A stretch of DNA of 62,330 nt. Source: an uncultured Asticcacaulis sp. (lineage in GTDB: Bacteria; Pseudomonadota; Alphaproteobacteria; Caulobacterales; Caulobacteraceae). The position numbers and the translations under genes were made by a program. Below are positions 53,961 through 62,330 of this stretch, piece by piece (within the stretch, counting starts at the first letter, position 1; each line of letters opens with the position of its first letter). Where the stretch lies: positions 1 through 62,330 of the forward strand of contig CAMLPZ010000001.1 in NCBI GenBank assembly GCA_946482045.1, in the 5' to 3' direction. The notes beneath the pieces were generated by a model, which was not told the DNA's origin, made no database searches, and worked only from the letters and a program-made list of their open reading frames with translations.

Positions 53961-55160
53961 ATGCTGCCCACCGAAATCCTCGCGTCCGTCCATCGGGCGC
54001 GCCGTCAAACCCTGCTCGCCTTCGCCGCCGTCTCCGTTCTCGGCGCCGGCGCGATCGCGACCATTGCCTTTGCCCCCAAGGCCGAAAGCCAGGCCACAAC
54101 CCAGGCCGTGCCGGTATCGGTCGCCACCGTCACCGAACAGAACGTCGAAAGCTGGACAGACTTTTCCGGCCACCTGGAAGCCGTCGAGCGCGTCGAAATC
54201 CGCCCACGCGTCGCCGGCGCCGTCAAGGCCATCCATTTCCGCGAAGGCGCCCTGGTCCACACCGGCGACCTCCTCGTCACCATCGATCCCGCGCCGTATC
54301 TGGCCGAGGTCAACCGCGCCAAGGCCAGTGTCGCTTCCGCCGAGGCCCGCCTGACGCTCGCCCGCAGCAACCAGGAGCGTGCCCAAAGGCTTTGGGACGA
54401 CCAGGCGATCTCCCGCGCTGACGTCGAGGCCCGCGACAATGAGCTGAAGGCCGCACAAGCCCAGCTGGAAGCCGCCCGCGCCGAGCTTCAGATCAGCAAC
54501 CTCAATCTCAGCTACACCCAGGTGCGCGCCCCTGTGTCCGGCAGGGTCGGCCGCATCGAAGTCACTGTCGGCAACCTGGTTGCCGCGGGCCCCCAGGCCC
54601 AGACCCTGACCACGCTTGTCTCGGTCAGCCCGATCTATGCCAGCTTCGACGCCGATGAGGCCATCGTCAACCAGACGCTGGAAGACCTGCGCGCTGACGG
54701 CCGCAGCCAGATTGACCAGATCCCGGTCAAGCTGGAGACCGGCACGCCCGGTGACGCGCCGATCGAAGGCAAGCTTCAGCTCATCGACAACCAGTTCGAC
54801 AATGGCTCGGGTACGCTCAAGGCCCGCGCGGTGTTTTCGAACGCCGATGGCAAGCTGATCCCCGGCCAGTTCGTCCGCGTCCATATGGGCGCGGCCGTGA
54901 CTAAGCCGGCCTTGCTGGTCTCGGAACTGGCCATCGGCACCGACCAGGACAAGCGCTTCGTCTATGTGGTCGGCGCCGACAAGAAGGTCGCCTATCGTGA
55001 AGTCACGCTGGGCGCCCCCGTCGGAAATCTCCGCGTCGTCAAGTCTGGCCTGAAAGCCGGTGAACACGTGGTCGTCGATGGCGTCCAGAAAGTTGGTCCT
55101 GGCACGGTCGTCACCGCCCAAGCCGTGCCGATGGACAAGATCGCCGCACCGAACGCTTAA
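53961..55160 (+). CDS. RND efflux periplasmic adaptor (membrane fusion protein)
   Basis: 399 residues, AAGGA 7-8 nt before ATG 53961. One N-terminal anchor (LLAFAAVSVLGAGAIATIAF), no lipobox. The lipoyl half-motifs read VEIRPRVAGAVKAIHFREGA and TQVRAPVSGRVGRIEVTVGN; between them is a helical hairpin (AKASVASAEARLTLARSNQE, RDNELKAAQAQLEAARAELQ). The MexE/AcrA type C-terminal part has YASFDADEAIVNQTL and LIPGQFVRV. It links the inner-membrane pump with the outer-membrane channel encoded after it. Confidence 0.94.
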   Translation: MLPTEILASVHRARRQTLLAFAAVSVLGAGAIATIAFAPKAESQATTQAVPVSVATVTEQNVESWTDFSGHLEAVERVEIRPRVAGAVKAIHFREGALVHTGDLLVTIDPAPYLAEVNRAKASVASAEARLTLARSNQERAQRLWDDQAISRADVEARDNELKAAQAQLEAARAELQISNLNLSYTQVRAPVSGRVGRIEVTVGNLVAAGPQAQTLTTLVSVSPIYASFDADEAIVNQTLEDLRADGRSQIDQIPVKLETGTPGDAPIEGKLQLIDNQFDNGSGTLKARAVFSNADGKLIPGQFVRVHMGAAVTKPALLVSELAIGTDQDKRFVYVVGADKKVAYREVTLGAPVGNLRVVKSGLKAGEHVVVDGVQKVGPGTVVTAQAVPMDKIAAPNA

Positions 55161-55185
55161 GCGTTAAGCCCCAAACTTCCTTATA

Positions 55186-55231
55186 CCTCCCCAGCTTGCT
55201 GGGGAGGGGGACCATCTGCGGAGCAGATGGT
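55186..55231. repeat. Double-hairpin REP-like intergenic element
   Basis: Two perfect hairpins in tandem: CCTCCCCAGC/GCTGGGGAGG (55186-55207, TT loop) and ACCATCTGC/GCAGATGGT (55211-55231, GGA loop), followed by GGTGGGGCCC. This is the look of the short palindromic interspersed elements common in Caulobacterales and other Alphaproteobacteria. It lies in the 123-bp gap between adaptor and pump genes and may tune pump mRNA level. Confidence 0.6.
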
Positions 55232-55283
55232 GGTGGGGCCCTTTTGCCTCAAACACACTCACGCCCAACCACCGAGGGCTATC

Positions 55284-58200
55284 ATGAATCTCTCCAAATT
55301 CTTCATCGACCGGCCGATCTTCGCAGGCGTCCTGTCGCTCCTCATCCTGATTGCGGGCCTGCTGTCGATGCGTGCCCTGCCCTTGTCGGAATATCCGGAA
55401 GTCGTGCCGCCGCAAGTCGTCGTGCGCGCCACCTATCCCGGCGCCAACCCGGCCGTCATTGCCGAGACCGTAGCCGCGCCTATCGAGGAGGCGGTTAACG
55501 GCGTCGAGAACATGCTCTACATGTCGTCTCAAACGACGACCGACGGCGTCATGACGCTGACCGTCACCTTCAAGCTGGGCACCAATCCGGACCTGGCCCA
55601 GCAGATGGTCCAGAACCGCGTCAGCCAAGCCGAAGCCCGCCTGCCCGCCGACGTCCGCGCGCTTGGCATCGTCACGCAAAAGAACCAGACCTCGCTGCCG
55701 CTTGTCATCCACCTGATCTCGCCCAATGGCCGCTATGACGCGACCTATTTGCGCAACTACGCCATGCTGCACGTCAAGGACCGCCTCCAGTCCGTCAAGG
55801 GTGTGGCGCCGATCCAGATGTTCGGCGGCGGCGACTACGCCATGCGCGTCTGGCTCGATCCGCAGAAGGTCGCCGCACGCGGCCTGTCGGCCGGCGACGT
55901 CACCGAAGCCATTCGTTCTGAAAACGTCCAGGCTGCCGCCGGCATCATCGGCGGTTCGCCCGCCTTGCCCGGCCAGGCCTTGCAGCTTTCGGTCAATGCC
56001 CAGGGCCGACTGAAGTCTGAAGAGGATTTCCGCAACATCATCGTCAAGACCGGCGCTGACGGCTCGGTGACCCGCCTCGGCGACATCTCGCGCGTCGAGT
56101 TGGGCGCTTCGGACTATTCGCTGCGCTCGCTCCTCGACAACAAGCAGGCGGTCGCTATTCCGATCTTCGAGAACCCCGGCGCCAATTCGCTGCAGATGTC
56201 CAAGGACCTCAAGGCGGTCATGGCCGACCTGAAGAAGACGATGCCCGAAGACGTCGATTACCGCATCGTCTACGACACCACCGAATACGTCCAGGAATCG
56301 ATCGACTCGGTCATCCACACCCTGCTCGAGGCCATCCTGCTGGTCGTTCTGGTCGTCATCCTGTTCCTACAAACGTGGCGGGCATCGATTATTCCGCTTC
56401 TGGCCGTGCCCGTCTCGGTTATCGGCACCTTCGCCGTCATGCATCTTTTCGGCTTCACCATCAACGCGCTGACCCTGTTCGGCCTTGTGCTAGCCATCGG
56501 CATTGTCGTCGATGACGCCATCGTCGTCGTCGAAAATGTCGAGCGCAATATCGAAGCCGGCAAGACGCCGCGGGAGGCCACCTACCAGGCCATGCGCGAA
56601 GTTTCCGGCCCGATCATCGCCATCGCGCTCGTTCTGGTCGCCGTCTTCGTGCCGCTGGCCTTCATCACCGGCCTGTCGGGCCAGTTCTACCGTCAGTTCT
56701 CACTGACCATCGCCATCTCGACGGTGATTTCGGCGGTCAATTCGCTGACCCTGTCGCCGGCCCTGGCCGCCCTGCTCCTCAAGGATCACCGCACGCCCAA
56801 GGACGGCCTGACCCGCTTCATGGACAAGTGGTTGGGCGGCTTCTTCGGCTGGTTCAACAAGCTGTTCCGCAGCGGATCGGACCGCTACGCCAACTCGCTG
56901 GGCGGCGTCGTCCGTCGCAAAGGCCTGATGCTGGGCCTCTACGCCGGCCTGGCCGTCCTGGCCTTCGTCATGTTCAAGGTCGTGCCCGGCGGCTTCATCC
57001 CACAGCAGGACAAGGCCTACCTCGTCGGCATGGTCCAGTTGCCCGAAGGCGCCACGCTCGACCGCGCCGAAGCCGTAACGCGCAAGGTCGGTGAAATCGC
57101 CATGAAGCAGCCGGGTGTGGCGCACGCCATCCAGTTCCCCGGCTTGTCGATCAACGGCTTCACCATTTCGTCGTCCAGCGCCGTCGTCTTCCTGTCACTG
57201 AAGTCCTTCCACGACCGTCATGGGGAAGCGGAGAGCGCCGGCGCCATTGCCGGCGCCCTGAACCAGCAGTTCGCCGGCATCAAGGGGGCCAATGTCATCG
57301 TTTTTCCCCCGCCGCCCCTGATGGGGCTGGGCCAGACAGGTGGCTTCAAGCTTCAGCTCGAAGACCGCGCCGGCCTCGGTTACGCCGAGCTCGACAAGGC
57401 CACTAAGGCCCTCGTCGCCAAGGCTTATCAGACCAAAGAACTGGCCGGTGTGTTCAGCGGCTTCCAGATCAATACGCCGCAGATCTATGCCGACATCGAC
57501 CGCACCCGCGCACGTCAGTTGGGGGTCAGCGTCAATGACATCTTCACCACCATGCAGGTCTATCTCGGCTCGCAATATGTCAATGACTTCAATCGATTCG
57601 GCCGCACCTACAGCGTGCGTGTCCAGGCGGACGCCGCCTTCCGCGCCCAGCCGGAAGACATCGGCAACCTCAAGGTCCGCTCAAACACCGGCGAGATGAT
57701 TCCGCTGTCGGCCGTGCTCAAGGTCGAGCCAAGCTTCGGGCCGGTCATCGCCAGCCGGTATAACTCCTATCTATCGGCCGATATCTCGGGCGGTCCCGCC
57801 CCCGGCTTCTCTTCCGGCCAGGCCGAAGCCGCGATGACCCGCATCGCCGCCGAAACCCTGCCGCCCGGCATCGAGCTGGAATGGACCGACCTGACCTATC
57901 AGCAGATCCTTGCCGGTGACACCTCGACGCTGATCTTCGTCCTGGTCATCCTGCTGGTTTTCCTGGTCCTGGCTGCCCAGTACGAAAGCGTCGTCCTGCC
58001 GGCCGCCATCATCCTGATCGTGCCCATGGGTCTCCTGTCGGCCATGGTCGGGGTCTTCCTCAGCCAGGGCGACAACAACATCTTCACCCAGATCGGCCTG
58101 TTCGTCCTGGTGGGTTTGTCGGCCAAGAACGCCATCCTGATCGTGGAATTCGCCCGCGAACTGGAGCTGGCCGGACTGCCGCCGGTCAAGGCCGCCATCG

Positions 58201-58502
58201 AGGCCTCGCGTCTTCGTCTGCGCCCGATTCTGATGACGTCGATCGCCTTTATCATGGGCGTGCTGCCGCTGGTCACCAGCCAGGGCGCGGGCGCCGAAAT
58301 GCGCCGGGCCATGGGCGTAGCGGTCTTTGCCGGCATGATTGGCGCGACCCTGCTGGGCCTGTTCCTGACGCCCTTCTTCTACGTCCTGTTGCGCGCCATC
58401 AGCGGCAACCGGCCACTGAAAGCACACACCTCGACGCTTGGCTTCGACGACGCGCATCCTGCGCCCGCCCCGGCTGCCCAACGTCACAGTGAGGAGGTAT
58501 AA
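55284..58502 (+). CDS. RND multidrug efflux transporter (HAE1-type)
   Basis: 1072 residues from ATG 55284, with GAGGG 5 nt upstream; the frame starts at 55227 inside the repeat. Pattern of the AcrB/MexF class: FFIDRPIFAGVLSLLILIAG, YPEVVPPQVVVRATYPGANP, LTLFGLVLAIGIVVDDAIVV and VENVER (proton-relay Asp pair in GIVVDDAIV), PLAFITGLSGQFYRQFSLTI, GFIPQQDKAYLVG and the second-half LFVLVGLSAKNAILIVEFA. Twelve TM and two large periplasmic loops fit the length. It exports hydrophobic or solvent-like compounds. The stop is immediately followed by the channel gene. Confidence 0.96.
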   Translation: MNLSKFFIDRPIFAGVLSLLILIAGLLSMRALPLSEYPEVVPPQVVVRATYPGANPAVIAETVAAPIEEAVNGVENMLYMSSQTTTDGVMTLTVTFKLGTNPDLAQQMVQNRVSQAEARLPADVRALGIVTQKNQTSLPLVIHLISPNGRYDATYLRNYAMLHVKDRLQSVKGVAPIQMFGGGDYAMRVWLDPQKVAARGLSAGDVTEAIRSENVQAAAGIIGGSPALPGQALQLSVNAQGRLKSEEDFRNIIVKTGADGSVTRLGDISRVELGASDYSLRSLLDNKQAVAIPIFENPGANSLQMSKDLKAVMADLKKTMPEDVDYRIVYDTTEYVQESIDSVIHTLLEAILLVVLVVILFLQTWRASIIPLLAVPVSVIGTFAVMHLFGFTINALTLFGLVLAIGIVVDDAIVVVENVERNIEAGKTPREATYQAMREVSGPIIAIALVLVAVFVPLAFITGLSGQFYRQFSLTIAISTVISAVNSLTLSPALAALLLKDHRTPKDGLTRFMDKWLGGFFGWFNKLFRSGSDRYANSLGGVVRRKGLMLGLYAGLAVLAFVMFKVVPGGFIPQQDKAYLVGMVQLPEGATLDRAEAVTRKVGEIAMKQPGVAHAIQFPGLSINGFTISSSSAVVFLSLKSFHDRHGEAESAGAIAGALNQQFAGIKGANVIVFPPPPLMGLGQTGGFKLQLEDRAGLGYAELDKATKALVAKAYQTKELAGVFSGFQINTPQIYADIDRTRARQLGVSVNDIFTTMQVYLGSQYVNDFNRFGRTYSVRVQADAAFRAQPEDIGNLKVRSNTGEMIPLSAVLKVEPSFGPVIASRYNSYLSADISGGPAPGFSSGQAEAAMTRIAAETLPPGIELEWTDLTYQQILAGDTSTLIFVLVILLVFLVLAAQYESVVLPAAIILIVPMGLLSAMVGVFLSQGDNNIFTQIGLFVLVGLSAKNAILIVEFARELELAGLPPVKAAIEASRLRLRPILMTSIAFIMGVLPLVTSQGAGAEMRRAMGVAVFAGMIGATLLGLFLTPFFYVLLRAISGNRPLKAHTSTLGFDDAHPAPAPAAQRHSEEV

Positions 58503-59891
58503 ATGTCCCGCTTAATCGTCTCTCTTTCTCTCGCAGCCGCATTATTAGGCGGCTGCGCCTCGGCCCCTCTGGAAACGGCTTCTGTCCGTACGCCTGCCGC
58601 CTTCAAGGGCCAGGCGTCGGCGGGTCCAGCCGCACCTGTCCAGCAAGCCGGCGCCTGGTGGCTGGTCTTTTCCGACCCGACCTTAACCGAGTTGGAAGCC
58701 AAGGCCGCCAGCAACAATGGCGACATCCGCATCGCGGCCGCCAGGCTGACCCAGGCGCGCGCGCTTTTGAAATCGGCGCGGGCCGACCTATGGCCGCAGG
58801 CGGGCGCGGGCTTCACCGCCGCGCGCTCGACGGCGCAGCAAACCTATCCCAAGGCGGCCAATGCCTATGATCTCGGCCTCGATCTCAGCTATGAGATCGA
58901 TGTCTTCGGGCGGCTCTCGAAAGCGTCACAAGCGGCGAAACTCGATGCAGATGCCGCTGCTGCGTTGCGCAACGACACGCAACTGCTCATCCAGTCCCGC
59001 GTGGCCCAGACCTACTTCGCCCTGCGCACGCTGGACGAAGACCGCGCCATCGTCGCCGACACGCTGGACGCCTATCGCGCCAGTCTTAAGGTGACGCAGC
59101 GCCGCTACGAAGAAGGCGACGTGGCGCAGCTCGACGTCGCGCGCCTTGAAACCGAAGTGGCGCGCACGCAGTCGGAAGCCTATGCCCTCGACCAGCAACG
59201 CGCCAATCTGGTCAATGCGCTGGCGGTGCTGGTTGGTGAGCCGGCCACGTCCTTCGAACTGGCCGCTTCGTCATGGAGCACACAGCCCTGGGCAGGTGCC
59301 GTCCCCACCATTCCGGCCGGCGTGCCGTCCGATGTGCTGCAACGCCGGCCGGACGTCATTGCAGCCGAGGCTTCGCTTTATGCCGCGCAAAAGCGCGTTG
59401 GCGTGGCGCGCGCCGCCTGGTTCCCGACGCTGACCTTGACGGCCTCCGGCGGCTATGCCTCGGGCGATCTCGGCACCCTGTTCGACAAGGGCATGGAAGG
59501 ATGGTCGCTGGCGGCAATCCTGTCGCAGGCGGTGTTTGACGGCGGCCGGCGCAATGCCGGCATCGACTATGCCAAGGGCGGACTGGACGCGGCCTTCGCC
59601 GGCTATCAGCAGCAGGTTCTGGTCGCATTCCAGGACGTCGAGAACCAGCTATCTGACTTAAGCTACCTGCAGCAACAGCAAGGCGCCGAAGCGCAAGCGG
59701 TCGATGCCGCGACACGGGCTCTGGCCCAATCGCAGTCGCGCTACAAGAACGGCCAGTCGTCTCAGCTGGAGGTGCTGGATGCCCAGCGCCAGCAACTGGC
59801 GATCCGTCGGCAGGCCTTAAGGGTCCGCGCGGCGCAGTATCAGTCCACGGTGGGCCTGATCCGCGCCCTGGGCGGAGGATGGCAGGGCTAA
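58503..59891 (+). CDS. NodT-family outer-membrane efflux lipoprotein
   Basis: 462 residues, starting directly after the pump stop. The lipobox is LLGGC (Cys18), so it is a lipoprotein of the OprM/NodT class. Two OEP repeats are visible: FSDPTLTELEAKAASNNGDI, AKLDADAAAALRNDTQLLIQ and AEASLYAAQKRVGVARAAWF, FQDVENQLSDLSYLQQQQGA. It forms the trimeric outer-membrane tunnel for the pump. The gene ends the operon, followed by a strong terminator. Confidence 0.95.
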   Translation: MSRLIVSLSLAAALLGGCASAPLETASVRTPAAFKGQASAGPAAPVQQAGAWWLVFSDPTLTELEAKAASNNGDIRIAAARLTQARALLKSARADLWPQAGAGFTAARSTAQQTYPKAANAYDLGLDLSYEIDVFGRLSKASQAAKLDADAAAALRNDTQLLIQSRVAQTYFALRTLDEDRAIVADTLDAYRASLKVTQRRYEEGDVAQLDVARLETEVARTQSEAYALDQQRANLVNALAVLVGEPATSFELAASSWSTQPWAGAVPTIPAGVPSDVLQRRPDVIAAEASLYAAQKRVGVARAAWFPTLTLTASGGYASGDLGTLFDKGMEGWSLAAILSQAVFDGGRRNAGIDYAKGGLDAAFAGYQQQVLVAFQDVENQLSDLSYLQQQQGAEAQAVDAATRALAQSQSRYKNGQSSQLEVLDAQRQQLAIRRQALRVRAAQYQSTVGLIRALGGGWQG

Positions 59892-59925
59892 TCGCGCTCC
59901 TCGAAAAAGCACGACCCCGTCATCG

Positions 59926-59964
59926 CGGGCTGGAGGCCTCCCGGCAACTCCAGCCCGTTTTTTT
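59926..59964 (+). terminator. Intrinsic terminator of the RND operon
   Basis: A 10-bp perfect stem CGGGCTGGAG/CTCCAGCCCG with a 12-nt loop, then seven T residues, 34 bp after the channel stop. This is a textbook strong terminator on the plus strand. Confidence 0.92.
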
Positions 59965-60009
59965 GATGCCCGATTTACAATCCAGCGCCGGCGGGGCAAG
60001 TATCTGGCG

Positions 60010-61635
60010 ATGTCCAAATTGTCCCCGCATTCGCTCGATGCCCGATCAGCCCGCGCCGTTGCCGCCGGTGTACGCAATCTGCGGCTGATGACCGCCGCTC
60101 TGGCGCTTCAGGAAAACCGCATCAATGACGCCGAGCCGCTGTTACGGGCGCATCTGAAGGACGACCCTTTTGACGTCGCCGCCATCCGTATGCTGGCCGA
60201 GGTCGCCGCCCGCATCGGCCGCTGGCGCGACTCCGAAAACCTGCTGCGGCGGGCGCTTGAGCTGTCCCCCGGTTTCGGGGCGGCGCGCGCCAATCTGGCA
60301 ACCGTCCTTTACCGCCAAGGCCGCCCGGCCGACGCCATCTCCGAACTGGACCGGCTGATCGGCGAGGCAATCGACGTCGAGACCTTCGGCGCCGCCAATC
60401 TCAAGGCTGCCGCCCTTGGCCGTATCGGCGAGTTCGAGGAAGGCATCGCCATCTACGAAGCGCTTCTGAATGAACAACCCAACCAACCTAAGGTGTGGAT
60501 GAGCTACGCCCACGCGCTCAAGACGGTCGGACGGACGGAGGACGGCGTCAAGGCCTATCGCCGCGCGCTCGACATCGCGCCGCACCTCGGCGAGGTGTGG
60601 TGGAGCCTGGCCAATCTGAAGGTCGTGCGTTTTAGCGATGATGATATCGCTGCCATGGAAAAGGCCCTGGCGGATCCCGGTTTGAGCGACACCGACCGGC
60701 TGCATCTCGACTTCGCGCTCGGCAAGGCGTTGGAGGACCGGAAGGATTATGCGGCGTCCTTCGCCCGCTATGACAGCGGCAATGCCATCCGCCGCAAGTC
60801 GAACAGCTATAGGGCGGACGACACGACAAGCTTTGTCGATGACTGCATCGCCCTGTTCACCCCTGAGTTTTTCGCCGAACGTCATGGCTGGGGCTGCCAG
60901 GCCAACGACCCGGTGTTTGTTGTCGGCATGCCACGTTCAGGCTCGACCCTGATCGAGCAGATCCTGGCGAGCCACAGCCAGATCGAGGGCACCCAGGAAC
61001 TGCCGGACATTCCTGCGCTCGCCCGGCGCGGCGGCAATTATCCGCAGCGCCTGAAAGACCTCCCGCCCGAAAAGTACCGCGAACTGGGTGAGGAGTACCT
61101 GGCCCGTACCCGCATCCACCGCAAAACCGCCCGACCGCACTTTGTCGACAAGCTGCCCAACAACTGGGCCCATGTCGGTTTTATCCGCCTGATCCTGCCC
61201 AATGCCACGGTTATCGATGCGCGCCGCCACCCCCTCGCCTGCGGCTTTTCCAACTTCAAGCAGCATTTCGCGCGCGGCCAGGACTTCAGCTATGCGCTCG
61301 ACGACATGGGGCGCTACTACGCCGACTATGTCCGCCTGATGGCTCACTTCGACACTATCCTGCCCGGCTTTGTGCATCGCACAATACATGAGCAGCTTAT
61401 CGACGATACCGAGGCGGAAATTCGCGCGCTGATTTCAGCCTGCGGCCTGGAGTTCGAAGAGGGCACCCTACGCTTTTTCGAGACCGACCGCGCCGTTCGC
61501 ACGCCGTCGTCCGAGCAGGTCCGCCGTCCGATCAACCGCGACGGAACCGATGCCTGGCAAGGCTTTGAGCCATGGCTTGAGCCTTTGAAGTCCGCGCTTG
61601 GGCCTGTCCTTACCGCCTATCCCGGCACGCCGTGA
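60010..61635 (+). CDS. TPR-repeat protein with C-terminal sulfotransferase domain
   Basis: 541 residues. TPR repeats span about 30-260 (AEPLLRAHLKDDPFDVAAIR, LLRRALELSPGFGAARANLA, VLYRQGRPADAISELDRLI, GVKAYRRALDIAPHLGEVWW). From about 300 a sulfotransferase starts with the PAPS 5'-phosphosulfate loop VVGMPRSGSTLIEQILASHS, followed by the 3'-phosphate region VIDARRHPLACGFSNFKQHF. The fused TPR-sulfotransferase form is known in Alphaproteobacteria. It would transfer sulfate to a carbohydrate or peptide acceptor; substrate unknown. Cytoplasmic, no signal. Confidence 0.9.
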   Translation: MSKLSPHSLDARSARAVAAGVRNLRLMTAALALQENRINDAEPLLRAHLKDDPFDVAAIRMLAEVAARIGRWRDSENLLRRALELSPGFGAARANLATVLYRQGRPADAISELDRLIGEAIDVETFGAANLKAAALGRIGEFEEGIAIYEALLNEQPNQPKVWMSYAHALKTVGRTEDGVKAYRRALDIAPHLGEVWWSLANLKVVRFSDDDIAAMEKALADPGLSDTDRLHLDFALGKALEDRKDYAASFARYDSGNAIRRKSNSYRADDTTSFVDDCIALFTPEFFAERHGWGCQANDPVFVVGMPRSGSTLIEQILASHSQIEGTQELPDIPALARRGGNYPQRLKDLPPEKYRELGEEYLARTRIHRKTARPHFVDKLPNNWAHVGFIRLILPNATVIDARRHPLACGFSNFKQHFARGQDFSYALDDMGRYYADYVRLMAHFDTILPGFVHRTIHEQLIDDTEAEIRALISACGLEFEEGTLRFFETDRAVRTPSSEQVRRPINRDGTDAWQGFEPWLEPLKSALGPVLTAYPGTP

Positions 61636-61818
61636 TCTCTTGCCGTAGGGTCAACACGCGTTACGCTAACCGGTTATCCAGCGCGTTTGTGTGCACCTGC
61701 AAGATCGTGACAAAAGTGACACGGTAATTGCCGTAACGCAGCAGGTACTCCGCATAGCAATTGACGCGTGATCACATTGCCCCTCTATCCTCGCATTAAG
61801 CAACAATGCGGGGTTATC

Positions 61819-62330
61819 ATGCGGTCACGCACACTTACGGCAGCACTTCTGTCCTCCACCATGCTCAGCGCGCTTCCGGTCATGGCAATGGCCCAGGCGG
61901 CGCCCGCCGGCGAAGACCAGGGCGAGGTCATCGTCACGGCCCAGAAGCGCTCCGAAAAGCTGCAAACCGTGCCGATCAGCATCCAGGTGCTGGGCACCAA
62001 GAAGCTGGACCAGCTGAATGTCGCCGACGTCAATGATTACGTCGCGCTGCTGCCGTCGGTATCGTTCCAGAACAACCCTTACCAAGGCTCCAGCCTCTAT
62101 TTCCGCGGCGTGGCCTCCGGCGGCGATGGCAACCACTCGGGCTCGCAGCCCTCGACCGGCGTCTATCTGGACGAACAGCCGGTGACGACGATCGGCGGCG
62201 CGCTGGACGTCCACATCTATGACGTCGAACGCATCGAGTCGCTCGCCGGCCCGCAGGGCACGCTCTACGGCGCCTCGTCCGAAGCCGGCACCATCCGTAT
62301 CATCACCAACAAGCCGACGCGGTCGGGCAC
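61819..62330 (+). CDS. TonB-dependent receptor (3' end cut by window edge)
   Basis: The first 170 residues: signal peptide TLTAALLSSTMLSALPVMAMAQ, TonB-box region GEVIVTAQKRSEKLQTVPIS, and plug elements QLNVADVNDYVALLPSVSFQ, SLYFRGVASGGDG, TGVYLDEQPVTTIGGALDV, IYDVERIESLAGPQGTLYG and ASSEAGTIRIITNKP. The form EVIVTAQKR...VPISI is that of the sphingomonad-rich receptor group. Open to the right end of the window; its barrel and ligand are out of view. Confidence 0.92.
   Translation, partial: MRSRTLTAALLSSTMLSALPVMAMAQAAPAGEDQGEVIVTAQKRSEKLQTVPISIQVLGTKKLDQLNVADVNDYVALLPSVSFQNNPYQGSSLYFRGVASGGDGNHSGSQPSTGVYLDEQPVTTIGGALDVHIYDVERIESLAGPQGTLYGASSEAGTIRIITNKPTRSG

Noticed and set aside
53817..55121. 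434-codon minus-strand frame opposite the RND adaptor
   Set aside because: The adaptor on the plus strand has lipoyl and hairpin motifs and operon context; the antisense frame is low-complexity Gly/Asp/Leu-rich.
61714..61740. Palindrome ACGGTAATTGCCGT before the last TBDR
   Set aside because: Short arms with a central mismatch; too weak to list as an operator.
1..62330. Mobile elements, phage genes, CRISPR arrays, tRNA or rRNA genes
   Set aside because: No transposase, integrase, regularly spaced repeat, cloverleaf or rRNA-like stretch was recognised on either strand.

Overview
The window looks like a chromosomal segment of a free-living, polysaccharide-degrading alphaproteobacterium, most likely Caulobacteraceae (Asticcacaulis/Caulobacter type). 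The reasons are GC-rich coding sequence throughout, seven TonB-dependent receptors (TBDRs) or TBDR-like barrels, several of the Xanthomonas/Caulobacter family, FecI/FecR-type surface signalling, TadE/TadG pilus genes and a NodT-type efflux lipoprotein. I see no rRNA, tRNA, CRISPR array, insertion sequence or phage gene.

Layout. 1-10.4 kb is a signalling and glucuronoxylan block. It holds an RsbQ-like alpha/beta hydrolase translationally coupled to a hybrid histidine kinase that begins with an RsbP-like PAS domain, a GntR/FCD regulator with a GH67 alpha-glucuronidase, and a divergent TBDR - YfiR-like - hybrid kinase operon. 10.4-30.2 kb is a pectin/rhamnogalacturonan locus read leftwards: ECF sigma factor, FecR anti-sigma, STN-domain TBDR, a second TBDR, then a tight run of pectate lyase, GH43, pectin methylesterase, GH2 and rhamnogalacturonan acetylesterase, followed by glpK and glpD. 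The apparent logic is surface sensing of pectin fragments, import of oligomers, and periplasmic or extracellular removal of methyl, acetyl and sugar groups.

30.4-35.9 kb pairs a PHP-type phosphoesterase, a TBDR and a phosphoinositide-phospholipase-C-like enzyme, possibly a phosphorus or inositol-lipid scavenging locus. 36-45 kb contains regulators and singletons: a CadC/ToxR-like membrane regulator with a beta-propeller, a barrel with a truncated plug, a protein that may be a degenerate GGDEF-EAL pair, a glucokinase with an unusual first phosphate loop, a dual receiver protein and a LuxR solo. 45-50.4 kb is a TBDR next to an S9 peptidase, suggesting peptide use. 50.6-53 kb is a TadG-TadE-TadE trio with a structured leader. 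53-60 kb is a TetR-controlled RND efflux operon with two matched operator palindromes and a strong terminator. The window ends with a TPR-sulfotransferase and the start of another TBDR.

Most likely to be new: the RsbQ/RsbP-PAS module attached to a hybrid kinase, the TBDR-YfiR-kinase operon whose periplasmic domain resembles that of YfiN-type cyclases, a hairpin-rich non-coding stretch ending in an intrinsic terminator near 36.1-36.25 kb, and the competing hairpins upstream of the tad genes. All functional statements are read from sequence and remembered family features; no database search was run.
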